Positions 12,044 to 24,152 of a stretch of 64,000 nt of DNA are shown here, one piece after another. Under the pieces are notes generated by a model that did no database searches, was not told the DNA's origin, and worked only from the letters and a program-made list of their open reading frames with translations. The first letter of the stretch is position 1. Each line of letters opens with the position of its first letter. The DNA is taken from positions 12,670,519 to 12,734,518 of the forward strand of contig CM034604.1 of NCBI GenBank assembly GCA_020091685.1. Reading direction: 5' to 3'. Position numbers and translations under genes: made by a program. Origin of the DNA: Lutjanus erythropterus. Its lineage: Eukaryota > Chordata > Actinopteri > Lutjaniformes > Lutjanidae.

Positions 12044-13464
12044 ATATTATATATTATAATAATATATTATAATATAATTACTTAAATATGCTCCTGTTTT
12101 GCTGGATAGAAAAAAAATGAGATGTAATTTGCTATAAAATATTCTATGATCCTGTATTTGTGTATTTGAAATACTTCAACAAGTGTTCAACAATTATCCT
12201 AAAGTTGTTGGACTGAAAGCAGACTGGACGCTACAGTGACTAACTATCACATCTTAAAGTACAGAGTAGTATCAAAAGACAGGGTGGGCCAAGACTAGCT
12301 GGTTAGCATGTTTACTTCAATGTCTCTGCAACACAATACATAGATGTGTTTGACACAACATCAAAACTATTATTTCTTCACATTCAGAGCCTCAGGGCTG
12401 AGGCTGAAATCAGGAAAGAAAAGATGGTCAAATCATGACATCACAGGATGGATGTCATAGATCTGCAACTGTAAACATTTAAACAATGCTGCAAAAAGAA
12501 ACAAGTCCACAATAAATCCCAGCCCTAAAAATAACACATGCAAACGCTGTATACTACTGACTGCGCTTGGCTTGCGTTTGACATTATTTATTGCCCCCTC
12601 AGATGCACGGCACTTCCCATAATGCCTCATGATGAAATGGTTCCAATTTCAATCTGACCTTGAGAGTGTTCTCCTTATGCGCTGTTCTGACATACATCAG
12701 GAGACACTCAAGATGTGGCAGGACTGCGCAAACAGCTCCCCCTTCCCTGAAATCAGCTTCTTAATTGAGATGGCAGCTGGAGAATTTCCAACGACAACAA
12801 AAACAACCTCAACGCAGACGGAAGGCTGCGCTGTGGGACAGAGACATCCTCTTTTTTCCTCTTTTTTTTTTTTAAAAGCAAAATGGAAATATGACTCTAA
12901 CTGGGCTGACATCTAGACTATAGCTCACAGTAATGGCACCAGTAATGGATCAAATGAACAAGGGATGTCATAATGGAAGGGGGGAGCAGGCAGCGGTACA
13001 ACAATCATACCTTATATTATCATTTGTGGTGAATCACCACACACACATATACAGATGCTCTCTCTTAATGACAGGAAATGACAGACAGTACCTCCTGGCA
13101 TGACGGAGAACGACACTGAGTCAGACCGCCAAGTCCACTGGAACTGAGACAACCAGGCTACACTGACAGAGATCAGTGGACAACAAAAGAAGCATAATAT
13201 ACTCTTACAGTGTACTGACGCTGTGACAAGCAGAGTCGAGACACACAAAGTTGGTCGCACACCTGTATAGTAATTTAAGACATAATCACCCCAGTATGTA
13301 AAGAAGCGCGCCACTTCAGCACCAAGCAATTATAAAGTAATTACTTGATTTAATAAAGCTGTTACCCTGACAATGATTGATTATAGTGAAATTAGTTTAC
13401 TTCTAGTTTGTTGAAAATAACTTTTGCAGCTGATGTCACTGCTAACCCAGTTTGAAAGAGGGTA
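12044..13464. other. Intronic stretch, AT-rich at its left end
   Basis: 12044-12080 is an AT run. 12560-12900 is complex and repeat-free, with a 95-codon plus-strand frame that has no recognisable domain. Nothing else seen. Confidence 0.3.
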
Positions 13465-14110
13465 AAATTAAAGGAGAAATATGTGAGACTCCATTCAAAA
13501 AGGAGTAGTGCAGTCGAAATAGTAAACTGGAGCCCTAGATGTATATTAAATAGGTAGGATGCTCATTTAAAGGAGAAATGTGTAATATATTTACTGGAGT
13601 AAATCATAAAATGATCATTAAATGTCATAGGAGACTAAGCAAACATGACAAATCGAAATACTCACTTCTCTTTAACGCTTCTCAATAACACTACAGCAGT
13701 GTCCAGCCTATAATTTGTGATATATTCTGCCTGTTTCAGATCAATTAGAATTCAAATTAATGCTGAATGTTTGCTGAATGATTAAGTGTCTGCTTATGAG
13801 CCATAACAAAATCACTAATCATTTTTTACAAGGAGTAGATGTTTATAACGGTTAAATTGGACAATATGTTAATGGAGTTTGGCAGGCAGACGGCAGGCAG
13901 TCACTGAGCTACAACTCCGGGGTGTATTTTCAGATCAGTGGGTTTTTATTTTCATGATAACAGGCTTAGCTTTACATTGAACACTGACAGTTAAAAACAG
14001 CTGATCAACTTGCTGTCTGAACTGCAGTGTTCTATGGTTGAAGTGAATTGTTTCACTCCACCCCCTCCTCCCCAGACTCAAAGCTGAGGCAGGTTGCCTG
14101 CAGACTGCAG
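13465..14110 (+). repeat. Dispersed family A, one internally deleted and one long copy in tandem
   Basis: 13465-13564 has the family A start (AAAGGAGAAATATGTGAG), then jumps to its middle motif (AAAGGAGTAG). A second copy starts at about 13565 (TTTAAAGGAGAAATGTGT) and continues to about 14100. The same head-to-tail arrangement occurs at 1060-1813. Confidence 0.7.
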
Positions 14111-15081
14111 GGTCTGCAAGGTTGTTTTATTGTATTTATTGTGTGAAGCTCTTTCTATTGCATTCTGTTTGTTTGAAAAAGTGCTTTATAAGTAAAGTCT
14201 GATTCTGTCACCACTGCCATAACGTATTAGATATCTACTTGGAAAATGTATTCTGTTACATATTACTGATCTGTTACAGATTACCCACTTAAAATTGTCA
14301 ACCAGTAGTGTAATCCACCAGATTAATCAAATTTAGTAATCATAATCTAATTGCTTTCAATTACTTTTGAATTGCTTTGCCTCCAGACTCAGTAAAATAT
14401 TATGTTGAACAGACAATTTATTCCATTCCAATTTGCAGACTAATTTGAACAGGGATATTATCCTCCTCTTCAAACATTATCAACTGTTATTTCCCAGAAG
14501 TATCTAATCTGATTACGGTTGCAATATAGTTGCCAGTGTTGTTATTAGAGCAGAATTACATTGGAATACAAACTGTGTGGCCCTTTGTTGATGATCCGCA
14601 TTTTTGTGCTTTTTGTGGCTGCAGAGACTTGGAAACATGTGTCAGGGATTAGGATGGATTTGAAGTTGTAGGTAACTCTGATGGCCAGCTGTTGATTTTA
14701 GCAGCAAGGAATGTGAAGACTGGAATTAGTCTACAGAGGAGCAATTGTTGTAAAAAAAAAAAAATACTAGAGGACTGATGCTGAGGCAGTCATGAGTTGT
14801 CTGATATAATATTAAATTCAGCAAAGCACAACCTAATGCATAACACAATTCATATAACCTGTCTGTGCAACACAATAACTACAGTAATTCTAAGATATTT
14901 GCCACAATTGCCTCTATTTCTTGGATTGGTGGAATGTTTTACTACTTTCTTTTATGGAAACACATCTTAAAATTTGTGTGCAAGATGCAGTAAATGTCTC
15001 CACTATGATACAGAGTTTGGATTTATTGTTTCAATTGTCTCCAAATACACAGCAGAGTTCCCCAATGTTTTTCATTGTTAT
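14111..15081. other. Intronic stretch with a TGTTAC-rich repeat-like block
   Basis: 14220-14400 contains several TGTTACA / GATTAC-type motifs in both orientations, typical of a short fish MITE. No exon recognised; the rest shows nothing. Confidence 0.35.
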
Positions 15082-15290
15082 GTACCGTGGCTCAGTGGTT
15101 TGAACTTCTATCTGCATGACTCCAGACACTCGGGTAAGGTGTCTCTGTGTGTTAGCTCAGACACCGCCTGGGGACCTGTCCAGGGTGTACTCTCCTTCTC
15201 AGCCAGTGCATGCGGGGAATCCCCCCTGCAATGTTCAACGGGATAAGCATGTACAGAGGATGAATGGAATGAATGCACATTATGATACTG
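15082..15290 (+). repeat. tRNA-derived SINE, internally deleted
   Basis: The head CCGTGGCTCAGTGGTTTGAA resembles a Pol III A box region. The body has GGACCTGTCCAGGGTGTACT and an AACGGGATAAGC motif followed by GGATGAATGG, all features of the common fish SINE that ends in short GGAT repeats. The middle of the usual element is missing. Confidence 0.7.
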
Positions 15291-15904
15291 GAATGAATTA
15301 ATCATATTAATTAATTAAAGCTGATCAAGCTGTTGATAGGCTGCAAGTATCATCTAGCAGCAAACCACAAAACTACTGCAGCATCGACATCATTTACTCA
15401 AGTGCTGTATTCTGCATCTGTATACATATGTATAATTTCCTTTTTAATTAATATTTCAGAGAGAAAATGTGTACTTTTTACATCACTGCAATTATGTTAC
15501 AGCTATATTTACAAGTTACTTATTCAGCCCTGGACTTATCCGCTTTTGATTGCAGCTTGTTCTTATTATGTGGCCTTTTATGAGAGGTAAAAAACTGGTT
15601 CTTTGTTGCTCCACTTCCCAAATTACTTTATGCTGTTTACAATGTTCATTATTTGAGGGTAGGTCAGCTCAATTTAAGTGAATTATTAAAGTTAAAATAC
15701 CCTCTGCTCCCGAAGGTCTTTCAAGTTGACAGACAAGCTGCATTCTAAAAATCAGGTGTTTTATGGCAGGGACATATTTTTTACAGTAAAAGCTTTAGTT
15801 GTACCATTAGTAAGACTATTTTTCATGTTTTTTTAAAAGAACCTGCATATACACTTTAGGATCTTTGCCCAAGTTTACCTCAATAAATATTCAACATGCC
15901 TATA
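15291..15904. other. AT-rich intronic stretch, nothing recognised
   Basis: No exon, repeat or motif of note. A 85-codon frame at 15333-15590 is not supported by any family likeness. Confidence 0.4.
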
Positions 15905-16240
15905 AAGTACAATTATTGTTACAAGTACAATGAAATGCCATTTGGACCAACCTATAGATGCCAGTTTAAGAATAAAGACTACATAAAATATATAGACACT
16001 AAACAGTAAAAGCTACAAAAGAAAAGATAAAAAGATAAGAATGAAACACTTTTTAGACACAGAGTGAAATGTCTGGTGCTGAGAGCAAGTGGAGCCTGAA
16101 GTGCAGTAATTGGAAAATTGGGGAAATATAGCACAACAGATTATTGCACTTAAGGGATATTACATAAAACAGATATTGCACTTAAAGACATATTGCACAG
16201 AACAGATTTTAGTTAATAATATAAAAATATTTCTGTACTG
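15905..16240 (+). repeat. Repeat with ATATTGCAC-type units
   Basis: Variants of (A)TATTGCAC separated by 20-30 bases occur at about 16142-16200, after an A-rich stretch with ATAAAATATATAGACACTA. Similar blocks are familiar from fish repeats. Probably an old dispersed element. Confidence 0.45.
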
Positions 16241-17239
16241 CAAGCAGAAATTGAATGCTGTATTTTACATAAAATGGAATATTTTCACATTGTTGTATTG
16301 ATACTTTTATTGATCAGAACACTTCTTCCACTATTGCCTAATTCTAATAAGCACCTGTGCTTATTTATTACTAATTATCCCATAAGTCACTGGGTGATTT
16401 AACATAAAAAAGTACTTCTGAGTAACAGACCAACAGCAGTTGTGACTAATATCAGCAACATTAAGCTCCCAAGTCCCTGTTAATAAATTTTGGATTGCAT
16501 CAACCGTTGTGGTGATACCATTTCGTGTAATGTGTTAATCGTGCCATTAATCACTTCACGTGTGTGGCAACAGTTCTAAAAAAAGCACACATAAAGACTT
16601 CCACCTGCTAAAGTGTGTTAAGATGAAAGGAAAACATTTACATGGTGTATACAGTGGTTGTGGTTATGGCAGAGAAGAACTTGGCAGTGTGATGATGCGT
16701 GGAGCTCCTAATGAGAAACACCGAGCTCCCAGTAATTTGTTAGCCCGAGTTAAGGTCAAACCACAAATGCTGCATGATTGAGTCACCCCCAAAGTCCCTA
16801 TTAGAATTTGCATTTAAAATATATCTATTATTTATGTGTGTATTATTAAAATGGCTGGCTGTGGGTCCCCTGAGCACTGTGCACAGGGAAGGCCCACAGC
16901 AACTGGACCACAATACCAGGGACTGACAATCAAATAATGGACAGGGAGAAATGGAGGAATAATGAGAGACAGATAAAAAAAAAAAGTTTTCTGGAGTCCG
17001 AGAAAAGCCTCTGACATTATGAGGAACACGTTAAAAAACAACAAATCAAAAAAACAAAAGTACAAATCCATTTAAATGTTTTCTGTGACAGAATAAAATA
17101 CAGTATGTACATTTCTTACATACGATGGAAGACAAATATGAGAATATTTAAACAATGAATCAGTTTATTTAGCAATAAAGGTCTGAAAAAGCTGTCAAGG
17201 ACACAATAACCCATAAAATGTATATGGTTTTACCTCTTA
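16241..17239. other. Repeat-free intronic stretch; possible regulatory core near 16530
   Basis: GTGTTAATCGTGCCATTAATC at about 16530 has two closely spaced homeodomain-like TTAATC cores. No exon recognised. Confidence 0.3.
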
Positions 17240-17995
17240 CATGGAAAGTTAACTGTAGTTAGGCACAGTGGTGCTTTGAGCTAAATGCAAAATATCAGCA
17301 TGCTAACATCCTCACAATAATAATGGTAACAAGCTGATGTAAAAGCTATTATATGTAGCATTTCTGCATTAAAATGTCTGAAAATGCTAAACACGAGGCC
17401 AATGTATTTTGTTGAGTTGTGTGCTTTCATTATCCCAAATGGTTTCAGCATCTTTAAAACACAGAGAAATCCATAATTTATAACATTACTTATATATTTG
17501 TTTCCTGCCAGCTGTTGCTAGCTACTTGCAATACCTTCTGGGAAAAGACGCTATACGTCCATATGAGATGTCAGAGAGTGAGGAAGGAACGTGGCACTAA
17601 AGTGACTAAACGTAACATGAATAAAACTTTAATATTACTTCATCCATAAACATGATTTCTGCCCGAGTTATGTCAGATAGATTTTCATCTGCACCGGTGG
17701 TTGTTTTAAAGTCACGAAAATAACTCCCATGATCCCACGCCATTTCACAACGTCATTAAACTATGACTTCTGCTATTGTTTTAATGTGAGACCCCAAGTG
17801 GCAGAACTTACATATTTTGCATTTAACTGGTTATGTTTACAGTATTCACATCTTAGTTTAGCATGTTAGCATGTTAACATTTGTTAGCACTAACACATTA
17901 AAGTACAGAAGAGACTGATGGCAATGACAGCACTTTTGCAGGTATTTGGTTATAAAGTAAAGTACACTGAAAAAAGAATATCGGACAAATTTGGA
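17240..17995 (+). repeat. Dispersed family F, interrupted by family D
   Basis: Left part (GTGCTTTGAGCTAAATGC, then AGCATGCTAACATC) and right part (TTTAGCATGTTAGCATG, then TTTTGCAGGTATTTGGTTAT) fit one fish repeat, with an insertion between 17341 and 17826. A second copy lies at 56330-56985. Confidence 0.7.
17341..17826 (+). repeat. Dispersed family D, copy inserted in family F
   Basis: Shares ATGAATAAA.CTTTAATAT, TGATTTCTGC, ATGTCAGATAG.TTTTCAT and CCCATGATCCCACGC with 20048-20440. Non-coding. Confidence 0.7.
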
Positions 17996-18042
17996 AAAAA
18001 AATACTTTAATTGGTACACACATACAAATCCCCCCCCCAGAT

Positions 18043-18480
18043 AGGGATGTTAATCGATGCACAGCTAATAATAATTAATAATAATTTGCCAAATTAAAAG
18101 TTTATTAACCACAAATGGATTTTTGTGTAACATTCTGTGCAATTGTGTACCACGAGAGCAGCTGTTTCAATGAAGAGACTCATTGTTTTATTATTCTGTT
18201 CATTTTAATTGTTTGTGCTTCATAAACTGTTTCACACTGTGTGCCCTGGGCAAAAGATTAGCGTTTTGTATCTTATTATTATTAAGAATTAATTAATTAT
18301 TGATTGCTTACATTTCAGCAATCAGTTAAGGAATATGCCTGAAACTTGCACCTCAAGTGTTTATGTATATAGGTATATAAAGAACTCTATATATTGTTTT
18401 CTTTTCATTTTTTATTTTATCCTATTCTATTCTGAATTTATTTATCTGTATTTATGATCTATATGTAGCGTAAAGGCATC
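18043..18480. repeat. AT-rich MITE-like stretch
   Basis: Starts after a C9 run with TAGGGATGTTAATCGATGC, similar to hAT-type ends, and contains repeated AATTAATAAT runs. A matching far end was not located; boundaries are approximate. Confidence 0.35.
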
Positions 18481-18489
18481 ATAACTCAT

Positions 18490-18650
18490 TTTGTTGTGCA
18501 AGCCTGTGCTGTATAATGATAAATAACACTGCCTTGCTGTCTTGATACTCTGACTGTCTGTACCAAAATTCATTCATGGTTGCTGAGATATTTCAATCTG
18601 AGAGTTGGACTGATCAACAGACAATGCTATCCCTAGAGCCACACGGAGTA
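18490..18650 (+). repeat. Probable 3' end of family F
   Basis: TGCTGAGATATTTCAATCTG and GACAATGCTATCCCTAGAGC match in order the 3' part of the family F copy at 56.9 kb (GTTGAGATATCTCAGTCTGG, then ACATTGCCATCCTTAGA). It may be the tail of the copy begun at 17240, separated by the 18043-18480 insertion. Confidence 0.6.
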
Positions 18651-20025
18651 AAAAAAAAAAGGAGGGGGGCGTGCGCAAAGTCAATTGACTAATGATTTTG
18701 TTTCCAAGTATTTTCAGGAAGCCTCTCTTAAGCTTTGCTTATTGTCTCTTTTGTGCATCCAACTGAAAGACCTTAGCAAGTCAAGCAAAGAAATTTCAAA
18801 GCAAAGGCTGTCAATGTCTATTTACAGTCAAAGCGAGTGCAAGCACTTTTGTCCACCTTCTTCAAATAAGAATGAAAGAGTAAATGTCTTAGTTTTACCA
18901 GGAGGCAGGATCCAGCCTCAGGCAGGGCAATTGTCCGTAACTCCTCTTTTTGTAGCCATCTTCATTTGCACAAATATACCCTGGGCGGCGCACCAGCCAA
19001 ACATGAAAAAAACACCTTGGCTTCTTTTTGCTGCATGTAACTGATGCTGAGAGCACCCGCGGACCTTAACACCACAAGTGTGAGACAAAGCTGTGAGAAG
19101 TGCCAGACGTGCTGCAGAGAGATGTATTGTTTACCTGCATCTTAAACGTTACTCCGGCGTCTGCCTCCTCGCTGATATCTGATATTCCACATGACATGAC
19201 TGATGCTTTAAAAGCCTGCATTCACCATCACCTTTCGTTTGGAGTTAACCTTAAGGTGGCAGCACTTTGAATGTCAACCCCTCCACATGTGGACCTTTTT
19301 AAATGCCACCACTCTTTATTCTGCAATTGTGGAACAGGACAGACAAAAGGGAGAGGGGGGTGGCAGTGGAGGAAGAGGAAAGAGGCTGGCAGATGAGTTT
19401 TTTTTTCCCCACCAGAGGAAAGCCAAATGACATACAATCAGCTAGGCTCAGCAGGGGGTTCATTTAACACTTGAAGGGGAATATGGGTACTAAGTGTGGG
19501 TCTTTGAAGGGCTCGAAAGCTGATCCACTCATTTGATGATGTGTTCAATTACATAGATGGATGAATGGCAGCCTTGAACTAGAGGAGCAGAGAGTCCCGA
19601 TTTGGGTTCACTGAATTTATTCCTACTGCTTGATAAAAAGTAGCCAAAATGTGCAGCAAATACTTTTTGGGACAACTTTGACAACCTAATAGTGTGTCAA
19701 CACAGTGCTACATGACATTCACAACTAGATCAGACTAGCAATCAGATGTCACACGCCTGATTCACAGGTTCATTGGTGTAAACTGGAGATTAAATGGCTG
19801 ATTTAAAACTCATTACCTGACATGTCTTTAAGTGGAAATATTCTAAGAATCACACAATTATAAAACCCCTTGAGGGTGTCAATAAAAACTAATTCAGTCA
19901 ACTGCTTCTTTGTGAAGTTGGGGTACTTGGATTTGCCCCGGGTTTACAAGTAGGAACTTTGAGTGGACTAGTAGGACGTCATAAATATTTGAGATTCAAG
20001 TTGTCTGGAACACAGCATTATATCA
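18651..20025. other. Repeat-free intronic stretch
   Basis: 18680-19060 is complex, with a 119-codon plus-strand frame lacking any known domain; 19320-19385 is purine-rich. Possible conserved non-coding sequence, no firm evidence. Confidence 0.3.
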
Positions 20026-20066
20026 TTAGGATTGCTGGAAACCCTTAATGTTTCCAGCAATCCTAA
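20026..20066. repeat. Perfect 17-bp hairpin
   Basis: TTAGGATTGCTGGAAAC and its exact reverse complement are separated by 7 bases (CCTTAAT). The right arm belongs to family D; the left arm is the same sequence inverted. Confidence 0.9.
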
Positions 20067-20440
20067 AACACAGTGAAATCTGTAATTTATTTAAGGTAAC
20101 AGTGCATTTCCTGCTAGACGTTGTTAGCTAGTTGCTATACTTTCTAGGAAAACGCCGGATACATCAGACACATCAGAGAGTGAGGGAGGAAGTTGGTGAG
20201 CATGACAGAATGCAACATGAATAAATCTTTAATATCACCTCGTCCATGAACTTGATTTCTGCTTGAGTCATGTCAGATAGGTTTTCATTAGCTATGGTGG
20301 TTGTTTAAAAGTGAAGATAAGCAGTGAAGTCCCATGATCCCACGCTACCTCACAACATAAAACTACATCTTTTACGTTTCAGAGCTTTGAGGAGGGTGAC
20401 AGTTGAGAGTAACAGCAGTGGATTTTACCATATTTTGCAT
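20048..20440 (+). repeat. Dispersed family D, second copy
   Basis: Matches 17460-17780 through the shared ATGAATAAA.CTTTAATAT and CCCATGATCCCACGC blocks, and extends further right to CCATATTTTGCATC. Confidence 0.75.
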
Positions 20441-20503
20441 CATAATAGAATAACGATAGGGTACAAACTATTTATATTGTTTTTGCTTTCAAAACTTGAA
20501 GAC

Positions 20504-20655
20504 AAGTCAAGTCAGATTTCATTCATATAGCCCAATCTCACAAATCAAGATTTGGGTAACGCAGCTTTACGAACTGTGTGTGACATCTCCCGTCTTGTAG
20601 ACCCTCAAAAGAGAAAGGAAAAACTCCCCCCCAAAAAACCCTTTAAACCAAGACA
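20504..20655 (+). repeat. Dispersed fish repeat with ATATAGCCCAAT motif
   Basis: GTCAGATTTCATTCATATAG followed by CCCAATCTCACAAATCA, then GACCCTCAAAAGAGAAAGGA and AAAACTCCCCC resembles a very common teleost repeat. The element is degenerate and truncated. Confidence 0.6.
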
Positions 20656-22264
20656 AAATGCAACTGTTGCCAAAATTACAAGCAGCGACCAGTGACTTTA
20701 ACTAAAGCTGACCACAGCCTGGAACAAACCACAACCTTTCACCTCTCAGGCAAACAAGAGGGTGTGAGTTTAATAATTATGAAGTAAATTTGTGTGAAGT
20801 ATCACTTTAACCTTTGACACAAACTTCTCACCCTCTGATGGGGAAATGGAGGAGTGAGAAGCGGCGGTGGCAGCGATGACAAATGATAATGGCGAATCTA
20901 AGACGACAGCCACTTCAAATTGCCCAAGGATCAACAATGACCCCTTTGACACTTGAGCAAATCGAGCAAATCTGACAACCTTCCACATGCTGCGGAGTGC
21001 AATGTGCCTGACCGCTGCCCTGTGCGTCTCTGTTTGTTGTTCAGCAGTGTTCTCCTTTATGTTGTCATGAGATTTGCTGAGAGCATTTCCAGTCTTGAAG
21101 GGATGAGGACTAGGAGTCAAGCATCATCTGTGATCCGCCGGTGTCCTGTAACAGCTGTCTCTGGCATCAGAACATGCGGTTGCCGCTATCCCATATTACA
21201 TCTCTGCCACTCAGCACCAACGGATCAGCAATCCAATTTCACACAGGCGCGCTCCGAGGGAGGCAACGCTGACGCAGGAATGAGGATCTATGCTTCAACA
21301 AAGACAAGAAGTTGTTTGAAGTGGCTGGAAGGGTTGGTGGTCTGCGGGGGGAAGAGACGGGCTGAAGAATTAGATAGAAACAGTAATGGAAGTGCGATGG
21401 AGGGAGATAAAACGCAGGGGTGATAACGTGGGAAAGGCGTTTCTATGACTGTTACTTTCATCAACTGGGCTGCTGCACAGAGCAGAATAAGCTCCTAATT
21501 TCCCAACCCGTCTCCAAGCAGAGATGACAGACAGAGAGAAAAGCCTCTGAGACAAATCTGCACTTTGTAAACACACCTTTGTTTGTGTAGTGACGTCCAA
21601 CACGCCAGCTTTCGCTCAGTCAGAACCCAGCGAGACAATGATCTCTGTGTACTGCTGGGAGAGCATATGTACAGTATTGGATGACAACACACTCCTCAGC
21701 CCTTTCAATATCACACACTCATATTGCATAGTCATTGTGACATAAATAGAGAAGGGGGCTCGCGTCTCGTCTTTCACAGAGCAGAAAGAGATTTGAATCT
21801 GATATCCAATGACTGCTTATTAGATCGAGCCATCAGGCCGTCAGTTTGGAGCCAGACTCATAAGACAGCCGGTGTGTTGAGGAGGCTGCTTTCCAATCCC
21901 ACCCACCCACACCCACGCACACAAAACACAGCAGAAAAAAAGAGGAGAGCAAGCCCCTTCTGGACCATCTTCTCTTCTCCTGCCAGAGCTGCACATGCGG
22001 TCTTTTGTAATGCCCGCGGTAACCAGCACAAACCCACCACAAAGCCAGGACCCTGAAAGGTCCCCTATTTTGGGCTATCAATGGTTTTCAGAACAATAAC
22101 CCATCCCTGCCTCTGTTTTATTTCCTCCAAGAGGATTCAAATCCAGCTCTGATAGAGCAGATGCACCAAAAGCAGCGGACTTGGCCAGGTTTGCAGAATT
22201 GTGATAGGAAAGACAGGCGGTTGGACGGATGAATGCAGCGTTCCATTGTTGGTACGAAAGGTCA
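20656..22264. other. Repeat-free, relatively GC-rich intronic stretch
   Basis: A 156-codon plus-strand frame (20953-21423) and others overlap on both strands. No domain, signal peptide or splice pattern supports any of them. 21850-22060 is GC-rich but shows no CpG-dense promoter. Possible conserved non-coding sequence. Confidence 0.3.
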
Positions 22265-22406
22265 GCTGGGATCCTCGCCCTATAGATGGAAAGAGACGCG
22301 GATGGACCCGTGAGAGGATCTGGATTGGACGAAACCTGTGGAACATCCTGTAACTGCGAGATTGACAAGACAGACAAAGATAACACTTGGCTTTGCCTAT
22401 TCTTTC
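22265..22406 (+). repeat. 142-bp duplicated block, copy 1
   Basis: Shares with 23623-23766 GCTGGGATCCT, CCCTATAGA, ATCTGGATTGGA, GAAACCTGTGGAAC and the run GAGATTGACAAGACAGACAA. About 80% identity by eye. Same orientation, 1358 bases apart. Confidence 0.85.
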
Positions 22407-23212
22407 AGTCTCAGTACAACACATCCTTGTGCCTACACGGCTGGAGACACGACCAGTCCTTTCAACAAGCATGAGACTCACAACACCGTTCTACATTCCA
22501 ATCTAAATTCCACAATGCCACATATTTGCAACGTGTTTTCTATTTGTAAACACTACTACTTTGTATTTGCATGTAATTCAAGGAAAACACGTTCCAAATA
22601 TTTGTGTCACAATTCAGCTGGAGTGAAGGAATGTACTATCCACATTACTCAATGTGTCACAACAAACCAGCACAGAAATGACCAACATAAACCGCCAACA
22701 ACCATCAGTTCTGAATAAAGACATTACAAACACAAACAAACTTTAACATTTGCATTTTGCAATATAAAATAGCAAATTTAAACTCACAGCAATGCATCAT
22801 GGGATAATGATGGCAAATGAGGGCTGCTGCACATCACTGTCACAAGCCCCATAACGCTTGAAGGACACTGTCACACAAGTTACATCACACAAACTACATA
22901 AGCTTTCCAGACTGAAGTTCATTTAGCCTCATACAATCTTGAAAATGTTTGTTTTTTTAAAAAAGAGTGCTGGTATCAGTATTAGTATCAGTAACAGCAG
23001 ATATCCAAATTCCTGGATGAAAGTCCTATGTTTGTTTGATGCATTTATTTATTCATTTATTTATTTTTATATATTTTCAGCTGTAGTCAAAATGCCACAT
23101 GCATGAGGGCATATGACATATATGGAAAATTTAGTGTGCAACATTAGATGTTTCTGCACAGAGTATATTATATGATGCAGTATTTGACTTGGTATAAAGC
23201 ACATCTCCATAC
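22407..23212. other. AT-rich intronic stretch, nothing recognised
   Basis: Contains a short TTTA run near 23045-23070. No repeat or exon identified. Confidence 0.4.
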
Positions 23213-23552
23213 TTGGGCTGCAACTAACAATTATTTTCATAGTCAATTAATTGGCCAATTATTTTCTCAATTAATCGATAAATAGTTGTTTGGTTGATAA
23301 AATGTCAGAAAATGGTGAAAAATGTTGATCAGTGTTTCCCAAAGACCAAGTTTTGTCCACAAATCAGATATTCAATTTGCTGTCCTAAAGGAGCAACGAA
23401 ACCAGAAACTATTCTCATTTAAGAAGCTGAAATCAGAGAATTTGACTTTTCTTTCTTAAAAAAAATACTTGGTTACTCGATTATCAAAATAGTTGTTGAT
23501 TAATTTAATAATCGATTAATAATCAATGAGCCGATTAATGATTGCAGATCTA
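23213..23552 (+). mobile_element. Non-autonomous hAT element (TAGGGCTGCAAC family), complete copy
   Basis: Starts TTGGGCTGCAACTAAC and ends CAGATCTA with degenerate inverted termini. Flanks CTCCATAC (23205-23212) and CTCCAAAT (23553-23560) match at 6 of 8 positions, as for a hAT target duplication. Subterminal ATTAATCGAT-type motifs are repeated at both ends. About 340 bases; non-coding. Confidence 0.8.
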
Positions 23553-23622
23553 CTCCAAATATGACCCAGATTCTTGCAAGAATTTAAAAAAATATATCTC
23601 CAGATTCTCGGTATTTGGATTA

Positions 23623-23766
23623 GCTGGGATCCTAGCCCTATAGACAAAAAGACAGATGTCGGTGGACCCATGAAAGAATCTGGATTGGAAGAAACCTGTG
23701 GAACGTCCTGTCACAGCGAGATTGACAAGACAGACAAAGATAACACTTGCCTTCACCTATTCTTTG
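23623..23766 (+). repeat. 142-bp duplicated block, copy 2
   Basis: Second copy of 22265-22406, starting about 70 bases after the hAT copy at 23213-23552. Both copies stay open in one plus-strand frame, but no protein family is recognised. Confidence 0.85.
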
Positions 23767-24069
23767 ACCTGTTGCTTTGTTATTGTCCCACATCTGCCAA
23801 CCGTTTCATTTTTGTGTGGAGTGTTTTTTTTTCTTTAAATGGAGAGGACCGCTGTCAATATTTTGGGTTGACAATAAAAGATGACGATGTCCTGGCTGTG
23901 TGATGAGGGTGTGAGATTTCTGATAAATCTGTCATCAGATTCATGACTCCCATTTTCCACCCATCTGATTTCAAATGCTGATAACAAAAAAAAATGAAGG
24001 CTGACAGTTCCCTTTTTACAGTGCGTTTCCCTCTGACAGTTTGACAGTGTGCAGTCCTCATGACTGAGG

Positions 24070-24152
24070 TGTCTGTCTATCTGTCTTTCAGTCTGTTTGG
24101 CTTTCTGTCTGTCTGTCTGTCTGTCGGGCTGGCTGGCTGGCTGGCTGGCTCT
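24070..24152 (+). repeat. Compound (CTGT)n-(GGCT)n microsatellite
   Basis: Imperfect CTGT/CTAT units lead into a clean CTGT run (24105-24125) and then six GGCT units (24127-24150). Confidence 0.95.

Noticed and set aside
20953-21423. 156-codon plus-strand open frame
   Set aside because: No domain or family likeness, no splice signals at sensible positions, and competing frames on the other strand.
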